A DNA stretch of 64,000 bases from Nonomuraea aurantiaca (lineage in GTDB: Bacteria; Actinomycetota; Actinomycetes; Streptosporangiales; Streptosporangiaceae), in the NCBI RefSeq assembly GCF_020215705.1, contig NZ_JAIWNB010000036.1:1-64000 (forward strand), given 5' to 3'. Of the stretch, positions 23,560 to 32,399 are shown piece by piece. Numbering within the stretch: position 1 is the stretch's first letter; the number at the start of each line of letters is the position of its first letter. The position numbers and the translations under genes are program-made. The notes below the pieces were generated by a model. It ran no database searches. It had not been told where the DNA came from and was given only the letters and a program-made list of their open reading frames with translations.

Positions 23560-24252
23560 ATGACGCAGTCGCGAGAACCCATCCTGTTGTTGAGCGGTGC
23601 CGGTCTTCCCATTTGGATCTGGGATCAGGTACGCGAAGAACTGGCCGCGTCGCACCCGACGGTGGTCGCCGAACGACCGCGTCATGATCGCGCTTCGCTC
23701 ACGGAGTACGCCGCCGCGGCACTGGATTCGGCACCGTGGGAGCGATTCGCGGTCGTCGCGCACTCCAGTGGCGGGACCGTCGCAGCGGAAATGGTCACCC
23801 TCGCACCTGACCGGGTGAGCGCGTTCCTGGCGGTCACGGCCGTCGTGCCGAAGCCGGGACGCAGCTTCGTCGCGTCGATGCCGTTGCCGAACCGGCTCGT
23901 GCTGAGCCTGGCGATGCGGCTGGCCGGCACCCGACCGCCCGATGCCGCCATCCGGCGAGGCGTGGCCGGCCGCGTCGACACGAAGACGGCCGATCGCATC
24001 GTGGCGGAGTTCCACCCCGAGTCTGTGCGTCTCTACCGGGACGCACCGCAAGGCGGCGGTTTTCCCGAACGTCGCGGCTACCTCGCCACCAGCCAAGACG
24101 CTGAGCTCCCGATCGGACTGCAACAGCGATTCGCGGGCAACCTCGGCACGAGCTGGAATGAATCCCTCGACAGCGGACACCTGCCCATGCTCGAAGCGCC
24201 CGACGCTCTCGCCCGGCGAATCGCGAACTTCCTCGCCGACAGACCCAGTTGA
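23560..24252 (+). CDS. Alpha/beta hydrolase
   Basis: The 230-residue protein from the ATG at 23560 (CGGAGC upstream) has the fold signature ILLLSGAGLPIWIWDQV, nucleophile elbow VVAHSSGGTVAA (serine in GHSxG-like HSSGG) and a terminal histidine in DSGHLPMLEAPDAL. It resembles small esterases or lyases of the alpha/beta superfamily; the substrate is unknown. It is divergent from and probably controlled by the WYL regulator. Confidence 0.88.
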   Translation: MTQSREPILLLSGAGLPIWIWDQVREELAASHPTVVAERPRHDRASLTEYAAAALDSAPWERFAVVAHSSGGTVAAEMVTLAPDRVSAFLAVTAVVPKPGRSFVASMPLPNRLVLSLAMRLAGTRPPDAAIRRGVAGRVDTKTADRIVAEFHPESVRLYRDAPQGGGFPERRGYLATSQDAELPIGLQQRFAGNLGTSWNESLDSGHLPMLEAPDALARRIANFLADRPS

Positions 24253-24350
24253 CTGAGAGGCGCACGAAGAATTGGTCCAGCGCGAGAGCGCGCATTCGGC
24301 TATCACCCTGCGCGGACGGTTCGCGTACGCCGGGTGGCTTTTCGGACGGC

Positions 24351-24857
24351 TCAGTTGTAGGGGTTGTCGTAGGTCACGGATTTGGTGCGACTGTTGTAAG
24401 TGTTGCCGGGATAGAACCAGCCTCCCGTCACGTACAAGGTGACGTTCGTGAGGGTAGTGGAGTGGGTGTATTCACCGTCGTAGAGGTACAGATACAACTG
24501 GCAGCCGGGGGGAGCGGCTGCCGTGCCCGTCTGGCTCGGATAGAGGATCGTGCTGCCGTTGACAGAAACGTAGAAATTCGGCATGGGGTAGGACCCGCTG
24601 CCCCAGCACAGCCGGAGCGCGTACCTGAACTTCGTGTTCCCGTCGTCGAACGCCAGCGTGCCGGTCAGCTGGGCGAGCATGATCGACGGGCCGGCGTTCG
24701 AGGTCACGGTGAGGGACACGGCCTGGTCTGGACCGTAGGCGGCGTGCGCGGGAGTGACGGGCGCCAGGATTGCCGCGAGTGTTGCGATGGCGAGGGCGAC
24801 AGAGCTGAGCGCACGACGTGCTTGGGAACGTGTCAATTCCAACCTCATCTCTTTCAT
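24351..24857 (-). CDS. Secreted protein of unknown function
   Basis: The 168 residues begin with a basic n-region and a long hydrophobic stretch ending PVTPAHA-AYG, a classic Sec signal peptide. The mature part is rich in Tyr, Thr, Ser and Asn, with alternating hydrophobic residues suggesting a beta sandwich (SLTVTSNAG, NVTLYVTGGWFY). Two cysteines (LCWG, PGCQLYLYLY) may form a disulfide. I do not recognise the family. It is possibly a small extracellular structural or subtilisin-inhibitor-like protein. Confidence 0.72.
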   Translation of the reverse strand: MKEMRLELTRSQARRALSSVALAIATLAAILAPVTPAHAAYGPDQAVSLTVTSNAGPSIMLAQLTGTLAFDDGNTKFRYALRLCWGSGSYPMPNFYVSVNGSTILYPSQTGTAAAPPGCQLYLYLYDGEYTHSTTLTNVTLYVTGGWFYPGNTYNSRTKSVTYDNPYN

Positions 24858-25145
24858 GATGTCGGCGGAGCGCGCACGGAGACTATTGTCGGGGCCTCCA
24901 GGTGTCCAGGGAGACGATCGAGAGCCATTGATTCGGCTGGCATTAACTGGTGCCGTAGCCGCTCTCGCGAGGATCGATCAGGCGTGCCACCAGGTCGGGG
25001 ATTGGCTTGTGGAGCCGTAATACCGACGTGACGGGTGAAAGTTTCATTCCACCGGGACGCGGTCGACGCCGGCACCGGAGACGACTGGACCGGCGTGATC
25101 GTTACCCGCCGAGCGAGATACCTGGCAAGGGGGTGGCGTGGACCG

Positions 25146-26093
25146 TCAAGAACCTCCTGGAGCCCGGCGGGTGTCCTCCTCCGCGAGGGCCTGGTCGGTC
25201 GGATCCACCGTCTCGGCGGCTTCCCCGCCGTCCCGCTTGTACGAGCCGTCCTGCTTGTACGAAGCCGGCACCACGATCTCTTCGCTGTCCTTGCTACGAG
25301 TCACCCAGAGATAGACCAGTGCGCCGATGAACAGCACGATGGAGGTCCACTGGTTGATCCGCAGCCCCAGGAACGTCACCGCGTGGTCCACCCCGCCCAC
25401 CGGATCGATCCGCAGCCCCTCGATCCAGAACCGCCCCAGCGTGTAGCCGGCGACATAGAGGGCGAACAGGCGGCCGTGGCGGAGCGTGAACCGCCTGCCG
25501 GCCAGGATCAGCCCGAATCCGAGCGCCACGTCCCACAGCGACTCGTACAGGAAGGTCGGGTGGTAGAGCACGCCCGGCCAGCCGCCGTGCGTCTGGTCGA
25601 TCTCCAGGCCCCACGGCAACGTGGTCGGACTGCCGTACAGTTCCTGGTTGAACCAGTTGCCCCAGCGGGCGATCGCCTGCCCGAACGCGATGCCGGGCGC
25701 GATCGTGTCGCCCACGGCGCCGAGGGACAGTCCCCGACGGCGGCAGGCCAGCCACACGCCCACGCCTCCCAGAGCGACCGCGCCCCAGATGCCCAGCCCG
25801 CCTTCCCAGACGAACAGCGCCTGGTAGGGCTCCTTGATCGCGCGTGGGCCGAAGTAGATCTGCCAGTCGACGATGACGTGGTAGAGGCGGCCGCCGATCA
25901 GGCCGAAGATCACCGCGGGAACCGCGATGTCGCTGATCGTGCCTTTCGCGCCGCCCCGGGCACGCCAGCGGCGTTCGCTCAGCCAGACACCGACGCCGAT
26001 TCCGACAATGAAGCACAGCGCGTAGGCCCGGATCGGGATGAATCCAAGATGCCAGACCCCTTGGGAAGGGCTGGGAATTAAGGCGAAGGGCAT
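25146..26093 (-). CDS. lgt: Prolipoprotein diacylglyceryl transferase
   Basis: The start at 26093 (MPFALIPSPSQGVWHLGFIP) gives 315 residues; a longer frame adds a non-homologous tail. There are about seven membrane spans. The Lgt signature is visible as ARWGNWFNQELYG, with the phosphatidylglycerol-binding HxxFLYES-like element HPTFLYESLW. It transfers diacylglycerol from phosphatidylglycerol to the lipobox cysteine of prelipoproteins. A charged C-terminal tail (SYKQDGSYKRDGGEAAET) follows. In other actinobacteria lgt usually lies beside trp genes, so this copy is out of that context and may be a second one. Confidence 0.93.
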   Translation of the reverse strand: MPFALIPSPSQGVWHLGFIPIRAYALCFIVGIGVGVWLSERRWRARGGAKGTISDIAVPAVIFGLIGGRLYHVIVDWQIYFGPRAIKEPYQALFVWEGGLGIWGAVALGGVGVWLACRRRGLSLGAVGDTIAPGIAFGQAIARWGNWFNQELYGSPTTLPWGLEIDQTHGGWPGVLYHPTFLYESLWDVALGFGLILAGRRFTLRHGRLFALYVAGYTLGRFWIEGLRIDPVGGVDHAVTFLGLRINQWTSIVLFIGALVYLWVTRSKDSEEIVVPASYKQDGSYKRDGGEAAETVDPTDQALAEEDTRRAPGGS

Positions 26094-26291
26094 GTCGGTG
26101 ACGGTAACGGATGCGAGCTTACTTGGCCGCGTGCGTGACCTGATTGTGCAATTTGTACGGCGGCTTGACGCGCTGTCGGCAGCAGCCGTGGGATCACCGA
26201 TCTGCACAGGATCGTTACGAGACATCTCTTATCTCGTCAACACCACCCTCTTACTCTTTTCCCTGCTATATTCCCCCAAGCAAGGACGCTG

Positions 26292-27119
26292 ATGAAGCTC
26301 TTCTTCGCAGGCCTCGTAGCAACGGCCGCGGCCGTGTGCGCGGTGGCCTTACCCGCTCAGGCGGAATCCCTCGCATCCGTGCAGGCCGCTCCAGTGGACC
26401 CGGTGAAAGCCCTGAAGGCCCAGCTGGTCCCGGGCAAAGGCGTAAAGGTCACCGAATCAAGCAGCATCACCCTCGATTTCACCGCCAACGACGAAGCCAT
26501 GCAGGTACAGGTGAACACCCGCACGGCCGGCACCTTGGCTTTCGGCAAAGGCAATGTAGCGGCTTCCGACCTCCGTGTCCGCATGTCCTCACGCCCGAAA
26601 GGGCCCAACCCTCCCTACAGGGTCATCGCTGAGGGCAGAAACGCCTACGTGACCAACGCCGGCATCGCCAAGGCGCTGTCTGACGGTCGTTCCTGGATCC
26701 AGGCGAAGGCCAGCGGGCACGGAAACGCCATCCTCGACACGGGCGTCACTTCAGCGGAACTGCAGTTCATGCTGAAAAACGCGTCAGAAGTCGCGGCCGG
26801 CGAATACCAGGGCACCGCCGCACTGACCGACTTCCGGCACGACAAGTCGGCCGGGAAAGGCAACGTCGAGTTCCACCTGTACTTCGATGAGCGCAACCTG
26901 CTCACCCGCACGGTCGTCGACACGACGGCCTACCCGGACAGCGACAGCACGGCCTATGACCAGATGGTCTTCCACACCGATACCAAGTATTCGGGTTGGG
27001 GCGCCAAGGTAAAAATCGCCGTACCGGCGGCGGGCAAGGTCATCAGCGAGAAGAAACTCGACGCGAAGACCCGCAAGGCCGTCATCAAGGCCGGCTATCC
27101 GGAGAGCGGCCCCTTCTGA
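26292..27119 (+). CDS. Secreted LprG/LppX-like protein
   Basis: The 275-residue protein has a signal peptide ending LPAQAES. There is no lipobox cysteine at the cleavage site, so it should be secreted rather than lipidated, despite the adjacent lgt gene. The mature part reads like the LolA/LprG beta-sandwich fold of actinobacterial lipid carriers (ITLDFTANDEAMQVQVNTRT, FHLYFDERNLLTRTVV). Lipid or glycolipid binding is inferred. It is more AT-rich at the start than its neighbours. Confidence 0.7.
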   Translation: MKLFFAGLVATAAAVCAVALPAQAESLASVQAAPVDPVKALKAQLVPGKGVKVTESSSITLDFTANDEAMQVQVNTRTAGTLAFGKGNVAASDLRVRMSSRPKGPNPPYRVIAEGRNAYVTNAGIAKALSDGRSWIQAKASGHGNAILDTGVTSAELQFMLKNASEVAAGEYQGTAALTDFRHDKSAGKGNVEFHLYFDERNLLTRTVVDTTAYPDSDSTAYDQMVFHTDTKYSGWGAKVKIAVPAAGKVISEKKLDAKTRKAVIKAGYPESGPF

Positions 27120-27878
27120 CTAGCGCCGTTCGAGCGTGAGCAGCGGCTCAGCGAACACGGGCGCTGGTACGTCCGGATCCGCGGCAACAGCCTGCTCCAG
27201 GCGGCGGAAGCCGGCCTCGAGCTCGTCGGGACTGAGTTGAGCGAAGAACGAAAGGGTGCGCAGGCGCAGCCGTTGGAGCATGTCACCGAGGGTGCCGGCG
27301 GACGGCTCGGTAACCGTGCCGAAGCCGGCGACGCGCCAGCCGTCCGACGTGAACATCTCGATGACCTCGTGCAGCGGCTGAAACAGCGCGGCGTCCGCCT
27401 CAAAGCCGCGGGGGAAGTGCTCCAGCCACCACGGCCTGGGATGGTGGTCGCTGAAGTTCGCGCGCAGTAGTAGCCGCCCGGCGGGCCTGAGCACCCTGGC
27501 CAGCTCCCGGACGGCCCGCGGTTTGTCCTGGACGTGGTGCCAGGACAGGAACATGAGAGCGTAGTCGGCGCTGGCGGACGGCACTGGCATGTCCTCGGCG
27601 GAGCCTGCCAGATACCGCACATCGGGATGGAGGGACTGCGCCTGCGCTGTCTCGCGCATGCGGACCGACGGCTCGACACCAGTGACCGGCCCGAACGCTC
27701 GCGCCAGCGCGGGGGTGAACCGGCCGGTCCCTGAGCCGACATCCAGTCCCACCAGCGGACGCCGCTCGGGCAGCACCGCTCCGAAGGCGCTGATCCATAC
27801 CTGCTGCTGCCGCTCGGTGAGCGCACGGCCACGCGCGTAGTCCTGGTGCTGCTCCGTGTCGTAGTCGATCCGCCTCAT
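27120..27878 (-). CDS. Class I SAM-dependent methyltransferase
   Basis: The start at 27878 gives 252 residues (MRRIDYDTEQHQDYARGRAL). Motif I is VGLDVGSGTGRFTPAL near 43-58, followed by GVEPS (motif II acidic residue) and ALMFLSWHHVQDKPRAVREL (motif IV-V), typical of UbiE/Methyltransf_11 enzymes. Its substrate is not evident. It stops one base beyond the convergent LprG-like gene. It lies just downstream of the remains of a YCII-domain gene. Confidence 0.9.
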   Translation of the reverse strand: MRRIDYDTEQHQDYARGRALTERQQQVWISAFGAVLPERRPLVGLDVGSGTGRFTPALARAFGPVTGVEPSVRMRETAQAQSLHPDVRYLAGSAEDMPVPSASADYALMFLSWHHVQDKPRAVRELARVLRPAGRLLLRANFSDHHPRPWWLEHFPRGFEADAALFQPLHEVIEMFTSDGWRVAGFGTVTEPSAGTLGDMLQRLRLRTLSFFAQLSPDELEAGFRRLEQAVAADPDVPAPVFAEPLLTLERR

Positions 27879-27959
27879 CGCCGCTCCCGCGTCAGCCGGG
27901 CTACGGCGAACCGTCGACCCGATATATCGACTGGATACATCGGCACGATATGCCGTGTC

Positions 27960-28159
27960 GCGTAATGCCACAAGTGAGGCATGGCGGGTGGGCGTGCCAC
28001 CGCCGAGCTCGGCGGTGGCGGTCGCCGGGAATCGAGGTTGTCGGCCTCGAGGATGAACCAACCGCCGACGGCCTCCTTCATCTCGACGAACGGTCCGTCC
28101 GTTGCCAGGGTCCTGCCGCCTTCGACCCGTACGGTGATCGCGTTCTCGGGTAGACCCAT
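27960..28159 (-). pseudogene. Broken YCII-domain gene
   Basis: The conserved core ITVRVEGGRTLATDGPFVEM-KEAVGGWFILEADNLD is intact from 28159 to about 28030. The usual 45-residue N-terminal half is missing, and after NLD the frame goes wrong. The expected continuation (PATATAELGGGT, like IPAARLGGG) lies in another phase. This indicates an indel. Intact family members often accompany ECF sigma factors. No such gene is nearby now. Confidence 0.5.
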
Positions 28160-28376
28160 CGGCGCCCCGGGGTGACACGTGGCGTCTGATTGATCCCTTG
28201 GTAGTCGGCGTGGACCTGCTTCTGCTCCTCTTCGGACAGCGCGGCCTGTCCCTCAAGTGCGGTGCCCTGATGGATCAGTACGACGGACGAGACACCACCA
28301 CCTCAGATGATCTTGATATATTCGCCGTGGCCAACGAATCCGGCTGGCATCGTGAGCTGCCTGGGAGAACGTCGAT

Positions 28377-28856
28377 ATGCAGGGCTGGTGGGGGAAACTT
28401 TTACAGGGTGCGCTCTCTGCCGTCATCGGCGGCGTCGTGGCAGCGGTGACCGCCTGGGCCGTGGTGCTGGCTTCCAGACGGTACGAGCGGCGAGCCGCGC
28501 TTGAGGTCGAAGCCCGAACATGCGCGATCGACTTCTTTCTCCTCTTGGCCGACATCGATACCCAGCTGACTCACGCCATCGACAACGGCACGGTGCTGGC
28601 GTACATAACAAACAGCAAGCCGTGGATCAGCGGCGCGTTGAAGGCCGAGATCGCCATGTTCTCTGTGGACCGGGATCTGGGGAACCGCTTCTCCCAGTTG
28701 ACCGGCGATCTGCGGCGCTCCTTGGAGCTGGCAGAGGGCGCGGATCCGCCCAAGGAGGAGCTGGTGGCGGCTGCCATGGCGGCGCTCCAAAGGCTCAGCG
28801 ACCACCTCGCCGACTGGCTTATGCGGGGGCGTCACCGGCCAGAAACATCAAGGTAG
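28377..28856 (+). CDS. Single-span membrane protein, unknown
   Basis: The 159 residues carry one N-terminal membrane segment (ALSAVIGGVVAAVTAWAVVL) followed by RRYERRAA and a helical cytoplasmic domain of about 115 residues. No family is recognised. The layout recalls small phage- or island-type proteins with an N-terminal anchor and four-helix domain. Upstream DNA (28280-28340) is comparatively AT-rich, consistent with a promoter. No close partner gene is seen. Confidence 0.65.
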   Translation: MQGWWGKLLQGALSAVIGGVVAAVTAWAVVLASRRYERRAALEVEARTCAIDFFLLLADIDTQLTHAIDNGTVLAYITNSKPWISGALKAEIAMFSVDRDLGNRFSQLTGDLRRSLELAEGADPPKEELVAAAMAALQRLSDHLADWLMRGRHRPETSR

Positions 28857-28889
28857 TACCCGGGGAGGCGGCGTGCTCCACGACCACGC

Positions 28890-29531
28890 TCATCGGGCGG
28901 CGGCCCCGGGCGTGCGGTAGGCGGCGAGGAAGACCCGGACGGCGGCGTCGGCGTAGTGATCGAGCTCGGATGGGGGGAAGCGGATGTCGTCGCCGCAGAG
29001 CATGACCTTGTTGACCGGGATCGAGGAGACGAGCCAGGTGAAGTGGTTGGCCGCAAGGATGGGTTCGTCGATGCGCAGCAGTCCGCGGCCGGTCAGCTGC
29101 TCGAAGCAGGACGCCAGCGCGGCGTGCACCCGCTCGGGGCCCGCCTCGAAGTAGGCATGGCCGAGTTTCGGGAAGCGGCCGGCTTCGGCGATGACGAGGC
29201 GGCGTACGCGCAGGTGCGAAGGTTGCGTAAGAGCGTGGACGAACTGGCGCGCGACCGCCCGCAGCGTGGTCTCGACGTCATCCGTGGCCGCCAGGTCGCC
29301 CATGGAGTTCTGGAAGATCTGATCGATGCCGACGAGGCGATCGAGCACGATCTGCTCGAACAGGCTCTCCTTCGGCCCGAAGTGCTTGTAGATCGTCTGC
29401 TTCGACGCGCCCGCCGCAGAGGCGATCTCGTCGGTCTTGGCGCCGACGTAGCCGTCACGGAGGAACACCTCCAGCGCCGCATCCATGATCCGGCGCCGTG
29501 TCTGCGCGTGCGTGGGTGCGGCTTGCGGCAT
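28890..29531 (-). CDS. TetR-family repressor
   Basis: This 213-residue protein has an N-terminal helix-turn-helix (RRRIMDAALEVFLRDGYVGA then KTDEIASAAGASKQTIYKHF) and a helical ligand domain of about 150 residues. The gap to the divergent alpha/beta hydrolase holds two copies of a perfect palindrome, its likely operators. The effector is probably a substrate of that hydrolase. Length and layout are standard for the family. Confidence 0.93.
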   Translation of the reverse strand: MPQAAPTHAQTRRRIMDAALEVFLRDGYVGAKTDEIASAAGASKQTIYKHFGPKESLFEQIVLDRLVGIDQIFQNSMGDLAATDDVETTLRAVARQFVHALTQPSHLRVRRLVIAEAGRFPKLGHAYFEAGPERVHAALASCFEQLTGRGLLRIDEPILAANHFTWLVSSIPVNKVMLCGDDIRFPPSELDHYADAAVRVFLAAYRTPGAAAR

Positions 29532-29580
29532 TCAGGCCCTCCTGAGTTCGCGCTGAGGCGACCGTTGACACCCTCTGGGG

Positions 29581-29630
29581 TGTACCGTACGGTACTGTTC
29601 ACTAATTCGGTACAGTACCGTACGGTACAG
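29581..29630. promoter_or_regulatory. Double TetR operator
   Basis: The 14-bp perfect palindrome GTACCGTACGGTAC occurs twice, at 29582-29595 and 29615-29628, with centres 33 bp apart (about three helical turns). Flanking bases extend each to roughly 18 bp (TGTACC... and CAGTACC...). It lies between the TetR gene and the hydrolase, just before the hydrolase ribosome binding site. Confidence 0.8.
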
Positions 29631-29646
29631 CTCGGAGGAAACCAAG

Positions 29647-30450
29647 ATGGGCACTGTCCAGTCCAAGGACGGCACTGAGATCGCCTTCGACGTCTGGGGC
29701 GACGGTCAGCCGCTGATCATGATCGACGGGGCGACCGCCCATCGCATGGTCAACCCGACCAACGGTGAGGTGGGGCAGCTGCTGAGCGAGGAGTTCCGGG
29801 TCTACGCCTACGACCGCCGCGGCCGCGGCGAGAGCACCGACACCGCACCGTACGCGGTGGAGCGTGAGTTCGAGGACCTTGCCGCTCTTATCGACCATGC
29901 CGGCGGGTCGGCCATGGTGTTCGGCTGGTCCTCCGGGGCTGTGCTGGCCCTGCACGCCGCTGCCGCCGGTCTGCCGATCACCCGGCTGGCGCTGTTCGAG
30001 CCGCCGTTCGTCGTCGACGACAGCCGCCCGCCGCTGCCGGCCGACTACGTCGAGCGGCTCGACGCCTGCGTCGCCGACGGCCGTCCGGGCGACGCGGTGG
30101 AGCTGTTCATGACGGCGGCGGCCGGCGTCCCCGCCGAGGCCGTCGCCGGTATGCGACAGGCCCCGTTCTGGCCCGCCGTGGAAGAGGTGGCGCACACCAT
30201 CGCCTACGACGGGCGGATCATGGGCACCACCATGTCCGGCGCTCCGTTGCCCCGCGACCGCTGGGCCGCGGTGACCGTACCCGTCCTGGTCATGCACGGC
30301 ACCGGCACCATGCCGTGGCTGATCACCGGGGCCCAGGCACTGGCCGACCTCCTGCCCACCGCGACGCTGCGCGCCGTACCGGGCGAGAACCACGGCACCA
30401 CAGCCGACGTGCTCGCGCCCGCGCTGCGGGAGTTCGCCCAGGGTCGCTAG
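29647..30450 (+). CDS. Alpha/beta hydrolase
   Basis: The 267-residue protein starts MGTVQSKDGTEIAFDVWGDG, the usual opening of haloperoxidase/esterase-like hydrolases. It has YDRRGRGEST, nucleophile elbow FGWSSGAVLAL (serine in GWSSG) and catalytic histidine in GENHGT. The ATG follows the strong site GGAGGAAACCAAG. The substrate is unknown. Tandem TetR operators in front suggest it is switched on by a small molecule. Confidence 0.9.
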   Translation: MGTVQSKDGTEIAFDVWGDGQPLIMIDGATAHRMVNPTNGEVGQLLSEEFRVYAYDRRGRGESTDTAPYAVEREFEDLAALIDHAGGSAMVFGWSSGAVLALHAAAAGLPITRLALFEPPFVVDDSRPPLPADYVERLDACVADGRPGDAVELFMTAAAGVPAEAVAGMRQAPFWPAVEEVAHTIAYDGRIMGTTMSGAPLPRDRWAAVTVPVLVMHGTGTMPWLITGAQALADLLPTATLRAVPGENHGTTADVLAPALREFAQGR

Positions 30451-30562
30451 GAAACGCTGGCTGATAACCCTTGCCGCGTCCACCGGCGAGGCTCGCCGGG
30501 GGCGGCAGGCGAGGGCTCTAGACTCGCTCGCCGTGAACCCGATTAACTGATCTTGGCCTGGG

Positions 30563-30733
30563 GTGCGGAAGCAGGCCACGATCGCGACGGTGTACAACCG
30601 CAGTACATCGGTGGCGGGGATGGCGGTGGCGGCGGTGGCGATCGGTCTTGGCGCGCTGAAGTTGGCGTCCACCGCTCTCTTTAGCGCTGGCAGCAAGGGC
30701 AGCCTCTCCGCGGCTCGGTGGTTGTCCGTTTGA
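30563..30733 (+). CDS. Possible 56-residue hydrophobic peptide
   Basis: A GTG frame encodes 56 residues with one amphipathic or membrane-prone segment (SVAGMAVAAVAIGLGALKLA) and basic N-terminus. No clear ribosome binding site precedes it, and no family is known. It lies in the otherwise empty 309-bp gap before the 44-residue gene. GC-rich third positions make coding plausible but not secure. Confidence 0.3.
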   Translation: MRKQATIATVYNRSTSVAGMAVAAVAIGLGALKLASTALFSAGSKGSLSAARWLSV

Positions 30734-30759
30734 TGCCCCTAGTCAAAGGAGGTAATCCG

Positions 30760-30894
30760 ATGGATCACCACAACGCGCAGCACTCCGTCAGCGAGGCCGG
30801 CGTGATCATCGACGACCAGCGCGGAGACAACGGCCGCTGGGAAGCACCCGGGCCGCGCGGGCATGTGGTGACGGCTTGCGGCGACATCGCATGA
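30760..30894 (+). CDS. 44-residue leader-type ORF coupled to membrane protein gene
   Basis: A near-perfect Shine-Dalgarno AAAGGAGGT lies seven bases before the ATG, the strongest in this part of the window. The product (MDHHNAQHSVSEAGVIIDDQ onward, 44 residues) is hydrophilic, acidic and unknown. Its TGA overlaps the next gene's ATG (ATGA), so the membrane protein is translated by coupling. It may be a real small protein, or a leader whose main purpose is to load ribosomes. Confidence 0.6.
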   Translation: MDHHNAQHSVSEAGVIIDDQRGDNGRWEAPGPRGHVVTACGDIA

Positions 30895-31442
30895 TCGCGG
30901 CTGCCCGGCGTGGACCGATTCTGATGGTGTCGGGGCTTGTGCTTTCAGCAATTTACGTGATCGGCCTCCATGCGGCGATTCAGTACGCCGTCCATGCGAC
31001 CATCGAGCACAACACGGAGATGAACATCAGGTCTGGCGCGGACCTGACCATGGATCTCGACGATCTGGCTATGGATCGCGAGGGCCTGGCAGAGGATCTG
31101 GTCGGGATCCGAAGTACAGTGCGCAGGCTGACGTTTCCGGTAGGTGCTGTCACAGTCTTCCTCAGCGTCATCACCCTTCTGCTGCCCTGGTTACGAGGGC
31201 GGATCAAGCTCGGGGTGCTGGTGCTGTGGGGCGGCCTGTGGATGATGTATCCGTACACCGTGCTGCTCACCCTGAGCAGGTGGGGGTCGACCATGGTCGG
31301 TGACGGCGGTGCCACTGGGCTCCCCCATCGGTTCGCCGGCTGGCTTCCGCTCGGAGCGCTTATCTTGTGCGTTGCCGCGACGCTGCAAGCGATCGGCCTC
31401 GTCCAGCTGGCTCGCCGAGGGACGACAGTGCCCGCCGCGTAG
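30891..31442 (+). CDS. Four-span membrane protein, unknown
   Basis: The 183 residues have four hydrophobic segments (about 10-28, 82-100, 107-125 and 152-172). Between the first two lies an acidic external or internal loop with a repeated pattern (MDLDDLAMDREGLAEDL). No family is recognised. It is translationally coupled to the 44-residue ORF and followed by an aldo/keto reductase after 56 bp. Confidence 0.7.
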   Translation: MIAAARRGPILMVSGLVLSAIYVIGLHAAIQYAVHATIEHNTEMNIRSGADLTMDLDDLAMDREGLAEDLVGIRSTVRRLTFPVGAVTVFLSVITLLLPWLRGRIKLGVLVLWGGLWMMYPYTVLLTLSRWGSTMVGDGGATGLPHRFAGWLPLGALILCVAATLQAIGLVQLARRGTTVPAA

Positions 31443-31498
31443 ACAATATCCCGCGCCATTAGCGTGCGATTAAGACAGCCGCCATAAAGTGGTCGATC

Positions 31499-32356
31499 GT
31501 GACAATGAATCGATGGGCCTTGGGCGGCGACCTGAGCGTCGCGAGGATCGGTTACGGAGCGATGAAGCTGACCGGCTGGCCGCAGGGTGATCGGCCCAGC
31601 CGGGAGACGGCTCTGGCGATCCTGCGCCGGGCGGTGGAACTCGGGGTGAATCACATCGACACCTCGTACTACTACGCGCGTGACGGGGTGGCGGCCAACG
31701 AGCTGATCCGGGAGGCGCTGTCTCCCTACCCGGCGGACCTGGTGATCGTGACCAAGGTGGGCGCGCTGGTCGAGGGCTCCGATGTCGCCTTGCCGGCGGC
31801 GGACATGACCGGCCTGACGCCGGACGGTCTGCGGCGCGGCGTGGAGGCGAACCTGCGCTCGCTCGGGGTTGACCGCCTGGACGTGGTGAATCTGCGGATG
31901 GGTGGCCACGACCGCTCCGAGACGTCCATGGCCGCGCTCCTGACAACGCTGCTCGAGCTGCGCGAGGAGGGCTTGATCCGTCACCTGGGCGTATCGAACG
32001 TCACCGCCGACGAGTTCGCCCAGGCCCGCGCGATCGCGCCCATCGTCTGCGTCCAGAATCTCTACAACCTGTCCAAGCGCGATGACGACCCGCTGGTCGA
32101 CGCCTGCGCGGCCGCCGGCATCGCCTATGTCCCCTACTTCCCTGTCGGCGGGTTCCAGCCGATCAAGGCCGGGCACCTGGACGCCATCGCCGCCCGCCAC
32201 GGTGCGACGGTGCCGCAGGTGGCCCTGGCCTGGCTGCTGGCCCGATCCCCCAACATCCTGGCGATCCCCGGCACCGGCTCACTGGCGCACCTGGAGGAGA
32301 ACGTCGCCGCCGGCACGCTGAAGCTGAGCGAAGAAGACCTCGCTCAACTGGGGTAG
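31499..32356 (+). CDS. Aldo/keto reductase
   Basis: The 285-residue protein starts at GTG 31499 or ATG 31505. It shows the AKR barrel pattern: GYGAMKLTGW, catalytic D and Y in NHIDTSYYYARDGVAANEL, K in IVTKVG, and the cofactor/C-terminal region IPGTGSLAHLEENVAA. Family members reduce carbonyls with NADPH. The physiological substrate is unknown. No regulator is adjacent; the converging PP2C-like gene follows. Confidence 0.9.
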   Translation: MTMNRWALGGDLSVARIGYGAMKLTGWPQGDRPSRETALAILRRAVELGVNHIDTSYYYARDGVAANELIREALSPYPADLVIVTKVGALVEGSDVALPAADMTGLTPDGLRRGVEANLRSLGVDRLDVVNLRMGGHDRSETSMAALLTTLLELREEGLIRHLGVSNVTADEFAQARAIAPIVCVQNLYNLSKRDDDPLVDACAAAGIAYVPYFPVGGFQPIKAGHLDAIAARHGATVPQVALAWLLARSPNILAIPGTGSLAHLEENVAAGTLKLSEEDLAQLG

Positions 32357-32399
32357 GCGCACGTGGTCCAGGTGAGCGCGTGCATCGCCCATTCGAGCG

